From NCBI GenBank assembly GCA_018896525.1, contig JAHIMR010000071.1, positions 1 through 50,065 on the forward strand: a DNA stretch of 50,065 nt. Direction: 5' to 3'. The position numbers and the translations under genes are program-made. The notes beneath the pieces are model-generated. The model had not been told where the DNA came from, made no database searches, and saw only the letters and a list, made by a program, of their open reading frames with translations. Below, one piece after another: positions 17,370-26,513 of this stretch (its first letter is position 1; every line of letters begins with the position of its first letter). The DNA is from Actinomycetota bacterium. GTDB taxonomy: Bacteria > Actinomycetota > Geothermincolia > Fen-727 > Anoxymicrobiaceae.

Positions 17370-18427
17370 TTGACACCGTTCTTGATCTCAATCACGTACC
17401 GCTCCTTCATGCCCGGTGTCATCACTACGCTGCCATCTCTTTCCACCATCAGCGCCTCATACCCGTCCTGCCCGCCCACCAGGGCGAACCCCTTGTCTTT
17501 TCCCAGGACGAAGACGGCGGTAGAGAGGATGTCCGCGTTCATGGGGTCGCTCCCTGCCACGGTGTCGCTTTCTACCCCCCGGGACTGGTAGCCGGTGCGT
17601 GGGTCGAACAGGTGGCAGTACCTTGTCCCATCCCGGGTGAAGAACCGTTCGTAATCCCCGGAAGAGGATACGTAGGAGTCCTCCAGTTTCAGCTTGCCCA
17701 GCAGGTCGCACGCTTCCCCCCGTGGGTCCCTTATCCCGATGACCCACGGCTCGCCGTCGGAGCGGCGGCCTACCGCACCGACTGTCCCGCCGAAGTTGAC
17801 CAGGGCGCTATTTACGCCGCGGCCCTTGAGCATGTCGCACATGGCTCCCACCGCGTACCCCTTGGCCACGCCGCCCAGGTCTATCTGCATCCCCGGTTCG
17901 GCCAGCATGACGGTGTCGTTCGCTTCGTCTATGAGCACCTTGCGGTAATCGACCAGTGATCGGGCCGCCTCGACCTCCTCCGGTTTGGGCACCTGGTACT
18001 CACGATCATAGAATCCCCACAGTTCGGCAATCGGCGCCACCGTGACGTCGAAGGCCCCGTCACTTAACCGGGAGAACTCGAGAGACCTTTGCAGTATCTC
18101 CATCGTCTCCGGGTGCACCTCCACCGGCGTATTCCCGGCGTTGGCGTTAATCAACGACACGTCACTATCGGGGACAAACCGGCTGGTGATCGACTCGATC
18201 TCTTCGGTCAGCGCCACGCACTCTTCCACGTTTGCCTCTGACAGTTCCCTGCCCTGTCCCTGGATACTAATCTGAAGCGTCGTATCCATCGCGAACAGGG
18301 TCGGTGAGCGGTAGGTGTCTTTCGGCCCGCCCGAGTTTCCCCCCGAGAGAAGCACGACCAGTATCACTGTACCTGCGGCCAGGGCGGTCACCACGATGAT
18401 TTTCAGTATTCCTTTTACTTGTTTCAT
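17366..18427 (-). CDS. apbE: FAD:protein FMN transferase ApbE
   Basis: A 353-residue protein with an N-terminal membrane anchor (about 8-28). The catalytic ApbE domain faces the extracytoplasmic side and links FMN from FAD to Thr/Ser in target proteins. Motifs: MDTTLQISI (about 47), DLGGVAKGYAVG (about 178-189), VNFGGTVGAVG (about 205-215) and MNADILSTAVFVLG (about 298-311). Targets are encoded next door: RnfD and RnfG both carry T-G-A-T flavinylation motifs. A minus-strand TATAAT (18446-18451) lies upstream, so apbE-rseC and rnf are likely transcribed divergently from one control region. Confidence 0.93.
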   Translation of the reverse strand: MKQVKGILKIIVVTALAAGTVILVVLLSGGNSGGPKDTYRSPTLFAMDTTLQISIQGQGRELSEANVEECVALTEEIESITSRFVPDSDVSLINANAGNTPVEVHPETMEILQRSLEFSRLSDGAFDVTVAPIAELWGFYDREYQVPKPEEVEAARSLVDYRKVLIDEANDTVMLAEPGMQIDLGGVAKGYAVGAMCDMLKGRGVNSALVNFGGTVGAVGRRSDGEPWVIGIRDPRGEACDLLGKLKLEDSYVSSSGDYERFFTRDGTRYCHLFDPRTGYQSRGVESDTVAGSDPMNADILSTAVFVLGKDKGFALVGGQDGYEALMVERDGSVVMTPGMKERYVIEIKNGVK

Positions 18428-18445
18428 AATAGATCTTTATTTGAT

Positions 18446-18451
18446 ATTATA
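18446..18451 (-). promoter_or_regulatory. Candidate -10 box for apbE-rseC
   Basis: TATAAT on the minus strand ends 18 nt before the apbE ATG, within the 112-nt divergent region shared with rnfC. The leader would be very short. No clear -35 is seen. Confidence 0.35.
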
Positions 18452-18539
18452 CTGTTCGGCCTGCCTGCGGTGTTCTTTCCAGCGGGCGCCTTGTTATGTT
18501 AGTGCCTCACCGAAGGCTAATCCGGGGAGATTGACTGGG

Positions 18540-19913
18540 ATGGGATGGGTCCGGAACCTACAACGCGAACTCTTCACCAAAGGCGGAGTTCACCCACCCT
18601 CCAACAAGATTGCCGCCACCATGAAGATATTTCCCGGTCCTTACCCGGAAACTGTTGTCATACCGCTCAGCCAGCATATCGGCGCGCCGTGCGAACCACT
18701 GGTGGAGATACATGACCGGGTGCTCATAGGGCAGAAGATAGGCGACTCGGAGGCGTACGTGTCCGCGCCTGTTCACTCCAGCGTCTCCGGGGAGGTGACC
18801 GGGATAATCGAGTATCACCATCCCACCGGTGTCGAAGTTCTCTCGGTACAGATACTGTCGGACGGGATGAACGAGGTGCACCCGAGCGTAGAGCCCCTGG
18901 GAGACCCGATGGAGATGACTCCCCAGGAGATACGGAAGCATATCCGCAGGGGGGGGATAGTGGGCCTTGGAGGCGCCACATTCCCAACACACGTCAAGCT
19001 GGCCCCGCCGGAGGACAAGCAGATCGAGCTGGTCATCATCAACGGAGCCGAGTGCGAGCCGTACCTGACCGGCGATCATCGCATGATGGTAGAGCGCGGC
19101 GAAGACATCATCGAGGGGGCCCGGGTAATCCAGAGGGCTGTAGGGGCCGAGCGGATAGTGGTGGCCATCGAGCGGAACAAGCCGGACGCCATAAGCGTGA
19201 TGAAAGAGATCGGAGACGAGTACGGCTTTGAGGTCGCGGTGCTGCCCGCTCGATATCCCATGGGTGCCGAGAAGACGCTGATAAAGGGTATAACCGGCAG
19301 GGAGGTGCCCTCGGGGGGCCTCCCCATGGATGTCGGGGTGCTGGTGGACAACGTGGGGACCGCGGCGGCCATCTACGACCTGTTCTACGAGGGGATGCCG
19401 CTGGTGGACAGGGTGTTGACGGTGGCCGGGGACGGGGTGGCGGGGCACGCCAACTTGAGGATAAAGGTGGGGACGCTGGTTCGTGACGTCATCGACTTCT
19501 GCGGAGGCCTTGTCGGTGAGCCCGGCAAGGTTATCCTGGGGGGGCCGATGATGGGGCTCGCCCAGTACAGTACCTCGGTACCGGTCATCAAAGGGACGTC
19601 CGGTATCGTGGTCCTGCGGGGGGAGACGGTGTGGAAGCGGGAGCCGGGTCACTTTGTCTGCATCCGGTGCGTGCTTTGCGTGCGGCGCTGCCCCATGAAC
19701 CTGATGCCGTACCTGATAGGGTCTTACTCCGACGCGGGCATGTGGGAGGAGTTGGAGACTCTTAATATCAACGACTGCGTGGAGTGCGGCTGCTGCGCCT
19801 ACAAGTGCCCCACCAAGAACCCCCTGGTTCAGCTGATAAAGGTTGGCAAGGAAGGGATGGCCCGCCAGCAGAAGAAGATGGAGGAACTCACCGAGGCCCT
19901 GGACAAGGAGTAA
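18540..19913 (+). CDS. rnfC: Rnf complex subunit RnfC
   Basis: The open frame extends upstream, but the ATG at 18540 (after GGGGAG) gives the normal N-terminus GWVRNLQRELFTKGGVHPP (457 residues). RnfC is the peripheral subunit that takes electrons from or gives them to NAD(H). It has an N-terminal sandwich region with GLGGATFPTHVK (about 141-152, the Complex-I-51-kDa-like nucleotide site). Two [4Fe-4S] motifs are present: CIRCVLCVRRCP (about 375-386) and CVECGCCAYKCP (about 414-425). First gene of rnfCDGEAB. Confidence 0.94.
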   Translation: MGWVRNLQRELFTKGGVHPPSNKIAATMKIFPGPYPETVVIPLSQHIGAPCEPLVEIHDRVLIGQKIGDSEAYVSAPVHSSVSGEVTGIIEYHHPTGVEVLSVQILSDGMNEVHPSVEPLGDPMEMTPQEIRKHIRRGGIVGLGGATFPTHVKLAPPEDKQIELVIINGAECEPYLTGDHRMMVERGEDIIEGARVIQRAVGAERIVVAIERNKPDAISVMKEIGDEYGFEVAVLPARYPMGAEKTLIKGITGREVPSGGLPMDVGVLVDNVGTAAAIYDLFYEGMPLVDRVLTVAGDGVAGHANLRIKVGTLVRDVIDFCGGLVGEPGKVILGGPMMGLAQYSTSVPVIKGTSGIVVLRGETVWKREPGHFVCIRCVLCVRRCPMNLMPYLIGSYSDAGMWEELETLNINDCVECGCCAYKCPTKNPLVQLIKVGKEGMARQQKKMEELTEALDKE

Positions 19914-19916
19914 CGG

Positions 19917-20957
19917 ATGCCGCGGGAGAAGCCCGGTGGAAAGGGAAGCAAAGGCAAGGACAGGAAGCCCGAGCTTCTTCACATCGGTGTATCCCCCCAC
20001 GTAAGGGGACGTAACACAACCACAAGCATCATGGGGTGGGTGATAGTCGCGCTCCTGCCGCTGACCGCGTACAGCATCTACATCGGCGGTCTCTCCACCG
20101 TTGTGGTGATACTGATGAGCGTGACCGGTGCGGTGGTGACCGAGGCGGCAATACAGAGGATGCGTCACGTGAAGGTCTCCATCGGGGACCTGAGTGCCGT
20201 TGTAACCGGACTCCTACTGGCGCTGACGCTGCCTCCAGAGCTGCCGTTCTGGATGCCCCTGGCCGGCGGCGTGGTGGCGATAGCGCTGGGGAAGCAGGTC
20301 TTTGGCGGGCTCGGCCACAACATCTTCAACCCCGCCCTGGTGGGGCGCGCGGTGCTCTTCATCTCTTACTCCAAGTACATGTCCACCTCCTGGCTCACCG
20401 ACCCCCGGGCGCTGATGGTCAAGACCCAGGCGATAGAGTCCATCAACGCGGTGACCGGCGCCACACCGCTGGCCACGATGGGACATGTGCGTGAAGGGGA
20501 ACTCACCATCCAGGCGTCCCGCTACTACGGCCCGTTGCTGTTCGGCAACCCCTGGGGCTGCATCGGTGAGGTTTCCGCCATATTGATCGTGGTGGGGCTG
20601 GTTGTGCTTCTCATCAAGGGGCTGGTTGATTGGAGAATCCCGGTGGGCTACGTGGGCACGGTGATGCTACTGTCGTGGGCGCTGGGGATGGACCCGCTGT
20701 TCGCGATGCTGTCGGGAGGCCTGCTGCTGGGCGCGTGCTTCATGGCCACCGATTACGTCACTAACCCGATGACCCCCTGGGGGAAACTCGTCTTCTCTGT
20801 CGGCTGCGGGTGCATAACGGTAGTGCTGCGCTTCTACTCCAACCTGCCGGAGGGGGTAATGTTCGCGATACTGGTGATGAACGGGTTTACCCCGCTCATC
20901 GACCGGTACTTGAGGCCGCGGGCTTTCGGCCATAAAGGTCTGGTGAAGCAGGTATGA
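19917..20957 (+). CDS. rnfD: Rnf complex subunit RnfD
   Basis: A 346-residue integral membrane protein with about 8-10 helices and a basic N-terminal tail. It carries covalent FMN at the TGAT motif (residues 180-183, within INAVTGATPLA), with Thr183 the expected site. It is part of the electron path through the membrane and homologous to NqrB. It begins 3 nt after the rnfC stop and overlaps rnfG by 4 nt (ATGA). Confidence 0.94.
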   Translation: MPREKPGGKGSKGKDRKPELLHIGVSPHVRGRNTTTSIMGWVIVALLPLTAYSIYIGGLSTVVVILMSVTGAVVTEAAIQRMRHVKVSIGDLSAVVTGLLLALTLPPELPFWMPLAGGVVAIALGKQVFGGLGHNIFNPALVGRAVLFISYSKYMSTSWLTDPRALMVKTQAIESINAVTGATPLATMGHVREGELTIQASRYYGPLLFGNPWGCIGEVSAILIVVGLVVLLIKGLVDWRIPVGYVGTVMLLSWALGMDPLFAMLSGGLLLGACFMATDYVTNPMTPWGKLVFSVGCGCITVVLRFYSNLPEGVMFAILVMNGFTPLIDRYLRPRAFGHKGLVKQV

Positions 20958-21508
20958 TGAAGCGCGTGGTGCACCTGGGGGTTACATTGATGCTGGTGGG
21001 GCTGGTCGCCTCGGTGTGCCTGGGGTTGACTTACTCTATTACCAGGGACAAGATCGCCGAGCAGAAGAAGCTGGAGGAGGCCAAGGCATGCGTTGAGGCG
21101 ATGCCGGGGATAAATAAGCCCGAGGAGCTCAAGGAGGACAAGGAGCTCGAAAAGAAGGTGCGTGAGCACATCCCTGACGTGGAGAAGGTATTCACCTGTG
21201 ACCGGGGATACATAATCATCCTCAAGGTCAAGGGATACGGAGGGCCGATCCGAATGGCGGTGGGGATAGGGAAGGACGGGGAAGCCAAGGGAATCTCCAT
21301 TATTTCCCATAACGAGACCCCCGGCCTCGGGGCGAACGTGGAGAAGGAGGAGTTCCTGGGCCAGTTCATCGGGAAGGCGATTTCCGACCCGCTGGAGGTC
21401 GGTGAGGATATACAGGCGATCACCGGGGCCACCATCACCAGCAAGGCGGCCACCAAGGAGGTCAAGGAAGCCCTGGAGGCGTTCGAGGAGATAGAGCAAG
21501 CGCAGTAA
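20954..21508 (+). CDS. rnfG: Rnf complex subunit RnfG (FMN-binding)
   Basis: A 184-residue protein with one N-terminal membrane helix (about 7-27) and an extracytoplasmic FMN_bind domain. The ApbE target motif is DIQAITGATIT, with TGAT at 157-160 and Thr160 the likely attachment site. SHNETPGLG (118-126) is the other conserved stretch. Translationally coupled to rnfD. Confidence 0.94.
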   Translation: MMKRVVHLGVTLMLVGLVASVCLGLTYSITRDKIAEQKKLEEAKACVEAMPGINKPEELKEDKELEKKVREHIPDVEKVFTCDRGYIIILKVKGYGGPIRMAVGIGKDGEAKGISIISHNETPGLGANVEKEEFLGQFIGKAISDPLEVGEDIQAITGATITSKAATKEVKEALEAFEEIEQAQ

Positions 21509-21519
21509 TCGGGGGACAG

Positions 21520-22137
21520 ATGGACGATGGGACAACACTCTGGGACGAGTTCAAGAAGGGCGTAATAACCGAGAACGCCCTGTTGAAACTGATGGTCGGC
21601 CTGTGCTCGGCGCTGGCGGTGAGCAACCGGGTGGAGAACGGCGTCTTCATGGGGGTGGCCGCAACGTTCGTGTTGGTCTGCTCCAACGTACTGATATCGT
21701 TGATCCGCAAACACATCCCCGACCAGATAAGGATACCGATCTACATCGTGATTATCGCGTCATTCGTAACGATAGTGGACCTGGTCATGAAGGCGTACGT
21801 TCCCGCGGTCTATGAACGCCTCGGGGTCTGGATCCCCCTGATAGTGGTGAACTGCATGATCCTGGCGAGGGCGGAGGGTTACGCGTCCAAGAACAAGGTT
21901 GCCTACGCCGCGGTGGACGGACTTGGCATCGGGGTTGGCTACACGTTGGTCCTGCTGGTAATGGGATTTGTGCGCGAACTCCTGGGGACCGGGAAGATAC
22001 TCCTGTTCGACAGGACGATCGTGAGCCTGGGCTCGTTCAACCCACCGTTGATCTTCGTGATGTTTCCCGGTGCCTTCCTTGTGTTCGGATTAATGATAGC
22101 CCTTCTCAACCGTTACGAAACGAGGAAGAAACAATGA
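21520..22137 (+). CDS. rnfE: Rnf complex subunit RnfE
   Basis: A 205-residue membrane protein with about six helices. The family-specific segment VVNCMILARAEGYAS (about 109-123) carries the Cys that, with RnfA, holds the intramembrane FeS cluster described for this complex. Start ATG 11 nt after rnfG, preceded by GGGGG. Overlaps rnfA by 4 nt. Confidence 0.94.
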   Translation: MDDGTTLWDEFKKGVITENALLKLMVGLCSALAVSNRVENGVFMGVAATFVLVCSNVLISLIRKHIPDQIRIPIYIVIIASFVTIVDLVMKAYVPAVYERLGVWIPLIVVNCMILARAEGYASKNKVAYAAVDGLGIGVGYTLVLLVMGFVRELLGTGKILLFDRTIVSLGSFNPPLIFVMFPGAFLVFGLMIALLNRYETRKKQ

Positions 22138-22754
22138 GCGAGCCGTACCGGTACTTCCTGATATTCCTGGGCGCGATGGTGGTCTACAACATCGTGCTTA
22201 TCCGTTTCATCGCTCTGTGCCCGTTCTTCGGTGTCTCCAACCAGGTCGAGACCTCCATCGGGATGGCGATGTCGGTACTTTTCGTGATGACAATGGCTAC
22301 CACGGTTTGCTGGCTCGCCTGGAATTACATTCTCGAGCCGCTTCACGTGGGGGAGTTTCTCTACATACCGGTCTTCATCCTGATAATCGCCACGTTGGTG
22401 CAGTTCCTGGAGATGGTGCTCAAGAAGGTAAGCCCTCCGTTGTACCGGGCCATGGGCATATTCCTTCCCCTCATAACCACGAACTGCGCGGTCCTGGCTG
22501 TGGCGACCGAGGCGGTGAAGCCCGGCTTCCTGAAATTGAACGTCGCCTACCATTTCAGCCTGCCCGAGGCGCTCATCTACACTATTGGCGTAGCCATCGG
22601 CTTCGGGGTCATAATCGTGGTTTTCGCCTGCATCCGTGAAAGGTTGGAAACAAGCCCGGTGCCACACATGTTCCGCGGGGCGCCGATCGCGTTCATGACC
22701 GCCGCCCTGCTGTCTCTCGCATTTATGGGTTTCGCCAACTTACTGGACCTGTAG
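22134..22754 (+). CDS. rnfA: Rnf complex subunit RnfA
   Basis: A 206-residue six-helix membrane protein, paralogue of RnfE with inverted topology. It has RFIALCPFFGVSNQ (about 23-36) and TTNCAVLAVATEA (about 117-129), with the conserved Cys residues of the RnfA/E pair. Start overlaps the rnfE stop (ATGA). Confidence 0.94.
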   Translation: MSEPYRYFLIFLGAMVVYNIVLIRFIALCPFFGVSNQVETSIGMAMSVLFVMTMATTVCWLAWNYILEPLHVGEFLYIPVFILIIATLVQFLEMVLKKVSPPLYRAMGIFLPLITTNCAVLAVATEAVKPGFLKLNVAYHFSLPEALIYTIGVAIGFGVIIVVFACIRERLETSPVPHMFRGAPIAFMTAALLSLAFMGFANLLDL

Positions 22755-22767
22755 GGAGGATTTCGCG

Positions 22768-23613
22768 TTGGACTGGTCGATCGTAGGAAAAGCGGCGCTG
22801 GTCCTATCGGGCCTGTCGCTGGTGTTCGGGGCGTTACTTGCGATTGCTTCCATCAAGTTCGCGGTGGAGACCGATCCCAGGGTGGACCAGGTGCTGGAGG
22901 TGCTGATGGGCACCAACTGCGGGGCCTGCGGGTACCCCGGGTGCCAGGTAGCGGCGGAGGCGGTCGTCGAAGGCAAGGCGCCGGTTGACGTCTGCCTGGC
23001 GGGGGGGCCCGGGACCGCGGAGGCGGTGGCGGAAGTGATGGGGGTTGAGGCGAAGACTCGAGAGATGGGGGTTGCCCTGGTTCACTGCAAGGGAGGCCTC
23101 GCCGAGTCACCCCCCAGGGCTAGATACCAGGGAATTGACTCCTGCGCGGCGGCGGACAAGATCGCCGGCGGAGGCAAGGCCTGTGACTATGGTTGCCTGG
23201 GTCTGGGCACCTGCAAGGACGTCTGCCCGGTCAATGCGATAAGGATCACCAGGGATCACAGGCGCTGGGTCAACAGGGGACGTTGTACCGGTTGCGAACT
23301 CTGCATTGAAGTATGTCCGAGAAACCTCATAGAGATCGTTCCCAGGAAACAGAATGTGCTTGTCATGTGTACGAACAAGGACAAGGGGCGAAAGGCCAGG
23401 GAGGTCTGCACGGTCTGTTGTATCGCCTGCAAGAAATGCGAGAAGGTCTGTGAGTTCGAGGCTATCACCGTGAAGGACAACCGCGTCTTCATCGATTACG
23501 AGAAGTGCACCCAGTGCGGCAAGTGCATCGATGTCTGCCCCAACAACGTGATAGTGCGCGTCGTTCCCCGGAAGAGCCGTAGCACGAAGCCGAAAGCCGA
23601 CGCGGACGCCTGA
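22768..23613 (+). CDS. rnfB: Rnf complex subunit RnfB (polyferredoxin)
   Basis: A 281-residue protein starting at TTG after GGGAGGA. One N-terminal helix (about 6-30) is followed by the RnfB-type cluster motif NCGACGYPGC (about 50-59). Ferredoxin motifs follow: CLGLGTCKDVCP, CTGCELCIEVCP, CTVCCIACKKCEKVC and CTQCGKCIDVCP. It is the entry site for reduced ferredoxin. The C-terminal tail is basic and about 20 residues long. With rnfC-A it completes a six-subunit ferredoxin:NAD oxidoreductase that couples to H+ or Na+ pumping. Confidence 0.94.
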   Translation: MDWSIVGKAALVLSGLSLVFGALLAIASIKFAVETDPRVDQVLEVLMGTNCGACGYPGCQVAAEAVVEGKAPVDVCLAGGPGTAEAVAEVMGVEAKTREMGVALVHCKGGLAESPPRARYQGIDSCAAADKIAGGGKACDYGCLGLGTCKDVCPVNAIRITRDHRRWVNRGRCTGCELCIEVCPRNLIEIVPRKQNVLVMCTNKDKGRKAREVCTVCCIACKKCEKVCEFEAITVKDNRVFIDYEKCTQCGKCIDVCPNNVIVRVVPRKSRSTKPKADADA

Positions 23614-23710
23614 TCCGTGACCACCGGTGCCCGTATTTCTCTTTCCACCTTTCTAAAGGGTATGCAACTTGCCTGGAAGAAGAGTTTACCCGGAATGTAT
23701 TGCTTTACCA

Positions 23711-23873
23711 GTGTCCCGTCTCATAAGTACGGTGACGCACCGAGAGCGTCGATGCGCCGCTTCCGGCAAGGCGCGCGACCGATGCGTACTTCTGTAGTAC
23801 GCCGAGGGAGCGGAACGCAGCCAGAGTGGATGCAGCGGCGTTCGAATGCCATTGTATTTATGAGACGGGACAC
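23711..23873 (+). repeat. 163-nt structured dispersed element, copy A
   Basis: The left arm GTGTCCCGTCTCATA and right arm TATGAGACGGGACAC are perfect inverted repeats (15 bp) at the exact ends. Inside are the shared blocks caccgagagcgtcg, ggcaaggcgcgcgac, gggagcggaacgcagc and agcggcgttcgaatg, plus an apical hairpin around gtac...gtac. Same length as copies C and E. Its right arm contains the apparent ATG (23860) of the following lipoprotein gene. Confidence 0.9.
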
Positions 23874-26205
23874 CAGGAAGGGCGGCGCGATAGCGGTTGC
23901 CCTGATGCTGTTACTCGCGGCGTCGGTGCTTGCTTCCTCCTGCGGAAAAGCGCGGGAGAAAGAAAAGGAACCTTATCCCGTGGCGGCGTTGATCGCCCAG
24001 GCGGGTGGTGATCTGGACATACGCACCGGGAACCGCGACTGTCGGCTCTCCGGGTGCGCCGGCGCGTCACTCTTCTCACACGACACGGTCAGCACCGGTC
24101 CCGACTCGAGTTTGACCCTCATCTTGCTGGATGGAACCATGCTGTACTTCGGCGGGGGAGCAGATTTTCACCTCGTAACGGGGCAGGAAGGAGGGGGCGG
24201 CGTGGAGGTAACCCGCGGGGAACTCTGGCTGGAGAGCGGCAAGGAAGGTAACCCTCCCGTGCTGACCACCCCCGCCGTCACCGTTACCTGTTCACGGTCC
24301 GCTGAGAACGATTTCGGGATAAACGTGGAGCCCGGCGGCGCCACGACGGTTGATGTCGCGGGCGGTTCCGCTACGGTGTGCGGCGAGGCGGGCACCGTAA
24401 CGGTGGAGAAGGGAGAAACGTCTATCTGCGGGCCTGGCGAGGTGCCTTCGAAAGAGAAGGTGCCGGAGTGCGTCGGTTCCGGAGCCGGGGGGTTCTCGTC
24501 TTTCGTGGACATGCTGACGGATCCTTACTTCTCCGACGAGGCGACCAGGGACAATACGGAGAGCGAAGCTATGGCGAGGATCGATGTTGCGCCGATGGAC
24601 GCCTGGGCCCATCTCAACCTTGGGAGGGCGTTTCTGGACGCGGACAGGATGGGCGAAGCCGGGAAAGAGTTCGAGGCCGCGCTGTCGCTGGACCCGCAGT
24701 TCGCCCAGGCGCACTCGGGAATCGGCAAGCTGGAATTGATGGAAGGCAACTGGAGCCAGGCGATGGACGCGTACTCGAGCGCCCGAAGGGCGGACCGCCT
24801 GTCGCTGGAGGCGGTCTTCGGGATGGGGCAGTCGGCGTTAGGAGAGGGCGATCTGGGCGAGGCCGAGAAATGGTATAAAGAGGCGCTCAGTATTGAGCAG
24901 GAGGACGATAGCACCTGGGTGGCCCTGGGTATTGTCAAGTTCCTCAATCATGATTCCGAGACCGCGCTGGACGACTGGAAGAAAGCGGTCTCGATCGACC
25001 CGCTGAAAACCAGGGCTTACGCCCCCATGGCGTACCTGTACTCACTTGAGCAGGAGGCGGACCTGGCAGAGTCGTACTTCAAGAAGGCCCTCGAGGTGGA
25101 CCCGGGTGATTGTCAGGCCTGGAACTCGCTGGGAATCCAGTATATCCGCCTGGGCCGACTGGAAAAGGCAACCGACTGTTTCAGGAACCAGCAGGAGGCC
25201 GGTGGCAAGTCAGCCGGGTATCAGAACCTGGGAGTTGTAGACCGGACAAGGGGAGAGAAGCGCAAGGCGCTGGGCAACTGGGACAAGGCACGTGACCTGG
25301 CCCCGGACCGCCTCTCGGTGCACGTCAACCTGGGGGAGGTCCACCTGTTGCTGGGTGAGGACCAGCAGGCGCTGGAGTTGTTCACAAGGGCCGTCCAGAT
25401 CGATCCGGGGTACTGGTACCCGCACCAGTGGCTCGCTATGACGTATCTGGCGGGAGGGATGTTCGCGGAGGCGCAATCCGAGAGCCGGGAGAGCATCTCG
25501 TTGAACCCACTGGACTGGGCTTCGCACGTTATATTGGGGCTGGCCCTCGCCGGGCAGTCGGGGCAGGTTACCGGTGAGGCGGCGGCGGAACTGGAGAAAG
25601 GGCGGAAGCTCGCGGGGGATGAGCTTTTCCCCTCCGGCCACGTGCTCATCGGTATGAGTTACCAGTGCGAGGGGGAGTACACCAGGGCGCTGGAGCAGTA
25701 CCGCAAGGCCATCGAACTGGACGCCGCGGATACCGAAGCGCTCATGAGCGTGGCCCGCGTGCTGATCTTGCAGGGGGACAGCGCGGGTGCGGTTGCGGAG
25801 CTCTCCCGGGCGGTCCAGCAGGAACCTGACAACCCCGCGCTCCGGTGCATGCTGGCGCGGTCCCTGCTCGAGGAGGGTGACCCCGATGGCGCGCTGGATG
25901 AGTTAGAGGACGCGATGCTGATTCCAGGGCTCTCGGTCGATACAGTGACGGAGGTACTGGTGCTGCGGGGTAACGCCTATGACCAGCAGGAGGAGTTTGA
26001 GGCCGCCATCGCTGAGTACACCCGGGCCGTAGCCGGAAATCCCGCAAGAGGCGACGCCTGGTTTTACCTGGCCGGTGACCTGGAGAGGGCCGGCAGGGTG
26101 GCGGAGGCGCTCGACGCCTACGCCAAAGCGCTCGAGCTATGCGGTGGGAACGAGCAGTGGCGGGAGTTCGCTTCCCAGGCCGCCGACAAATTGAACCAGC
26201 TCTAA
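23860..26205 (+). CDS. Lipoprotein with FecR-like domain and multiple TPRs
   Basis: From the ATG at 23860 the product is 781 residues. It begins MRRDTRKGG, then a hydrophobic segment and ASSC with the likely lipidated Cys at 28. Earlier in-frame ATGs would place a nonsense leader made from the repeat before the signal peptide, so they are unlikely. No ribosome binding site is evident, because the region upstream is the 163-nt element. Residues 35-200 are FecR-like beta structure (SSLTLILLDGTMLYFGGGA; TPAVTVTC; GETSICGPGEV). From about 225 to the end there are about a dozen TPRs (for example AWAHLNLGRAFLDADRMGEA). It probably scaffolds envelope proteins. It follows rnfB by 246 nt, and co-transcription is uncertain. 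Confidence 0.83.
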   Translation: MRRDTRKGGAIAVALMLLLAASVLASSCGKAREKEKEPYPVAALIAQAGGDLDIRTGNRDCRLSGCAGASLFSHDTVSTGPDSSLTLILLDGTMLYFGGGADFHLVTGQEGGGGVEVTRGELWLESGKEGNPPVLTTPAVTVTCSRSAENDFGINVEPGGATTVDVAGGSATVCGEAGTVTVEKGETSICGPGEVPSKEKVPECVGSGAGGFSSFVDMLTDPYFSDEATRDNTESEAMARIDVAPMDAWAHLNLGRAFLDADRMGEAGKEFEAALSLDPQFAQAHSGIGKLELMEGNWSQAMDAYSSARRADRLSLEAVFGMGQSALGEGDLGEAEKWYKEALSIEQEDDSTWVALGIVKFLNHDSETALDDWKKAVSIDPLKTRAYAPMAYLYSLEQEADLAESYFKKALEVDPGDCQAWNSLGIQYIRLGRLEKATDCFRNQQEAGGKSAGYQNLGVVDRTRGEKRKALGNWDKARDLAPDRLSVHVNLGEVHLLLGEDQQALELFTRAVQIDPGYWYPHQWLAMTYLAGGMFAEAQSESRESISLNPLDWASHVILGLALAGQSGQVTGEAAAELEKGRKLAGDELFPSGHVLIGMSYQCEGEYTRALEQYRKAIELDAADTEALMSVARVLILQGDSAGAVAELSRAVQQEPDNPALRCMLARSLLEEGDPDGALDELEDAMLIPGLSVDTVTEVLVLRGNAYDQQEEFEAAIAEYTRAVAGNPARGDAWFYLAGDLERAGRVAEALDAYAKALELCGGNEQWREFASQAADKLNQL

Positions 26206-26209
26206 CACC

Positions 26210-26489
26210 GCTAACCAAACGGGGTCTGGCCCAAGCTGGTGTCGTTCGTTGCCCCACCCAAACGGGGACTGGCCGCGTAGTTGTCGTTTGATCGTAAATA
26301 AAAGCCGATGTCCGTAATGCAACGAAGGGGCCTGTCCCCACCCCAATACACGATAACGCCGGGCAAGATGCAACAGCGGGCCTGACCCCAGTCTTACAAG
26401 CGATAACATGAGACAACGATCGTCATCCCCGGGCTGGTGTCGTTGAAACCCCCAAGCAAACCCAAGCCCCATTATGCAACAGCCCCGGT
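26210..26489. repeat. REP-like repeats in the convergent gap before ecfT
   Basis: The 308-bp gap between convergent genes holds no supported gene. 26213-26240 matches 5587-5614 (cggggtctggcccaagct). 26428-26489 matches the arms-plus-spacer element at 5731 (ccccgggctg...gcaacagccccgg). Several gacccc/ggggtc segments lie between. Probably REP-type sequences, perhaps serving as terminators for both flanking genes. Confidence 0.6.
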
Positions 26490-26513
26490 GCGATACCCCT
26501 ACCATCTTGCGTT

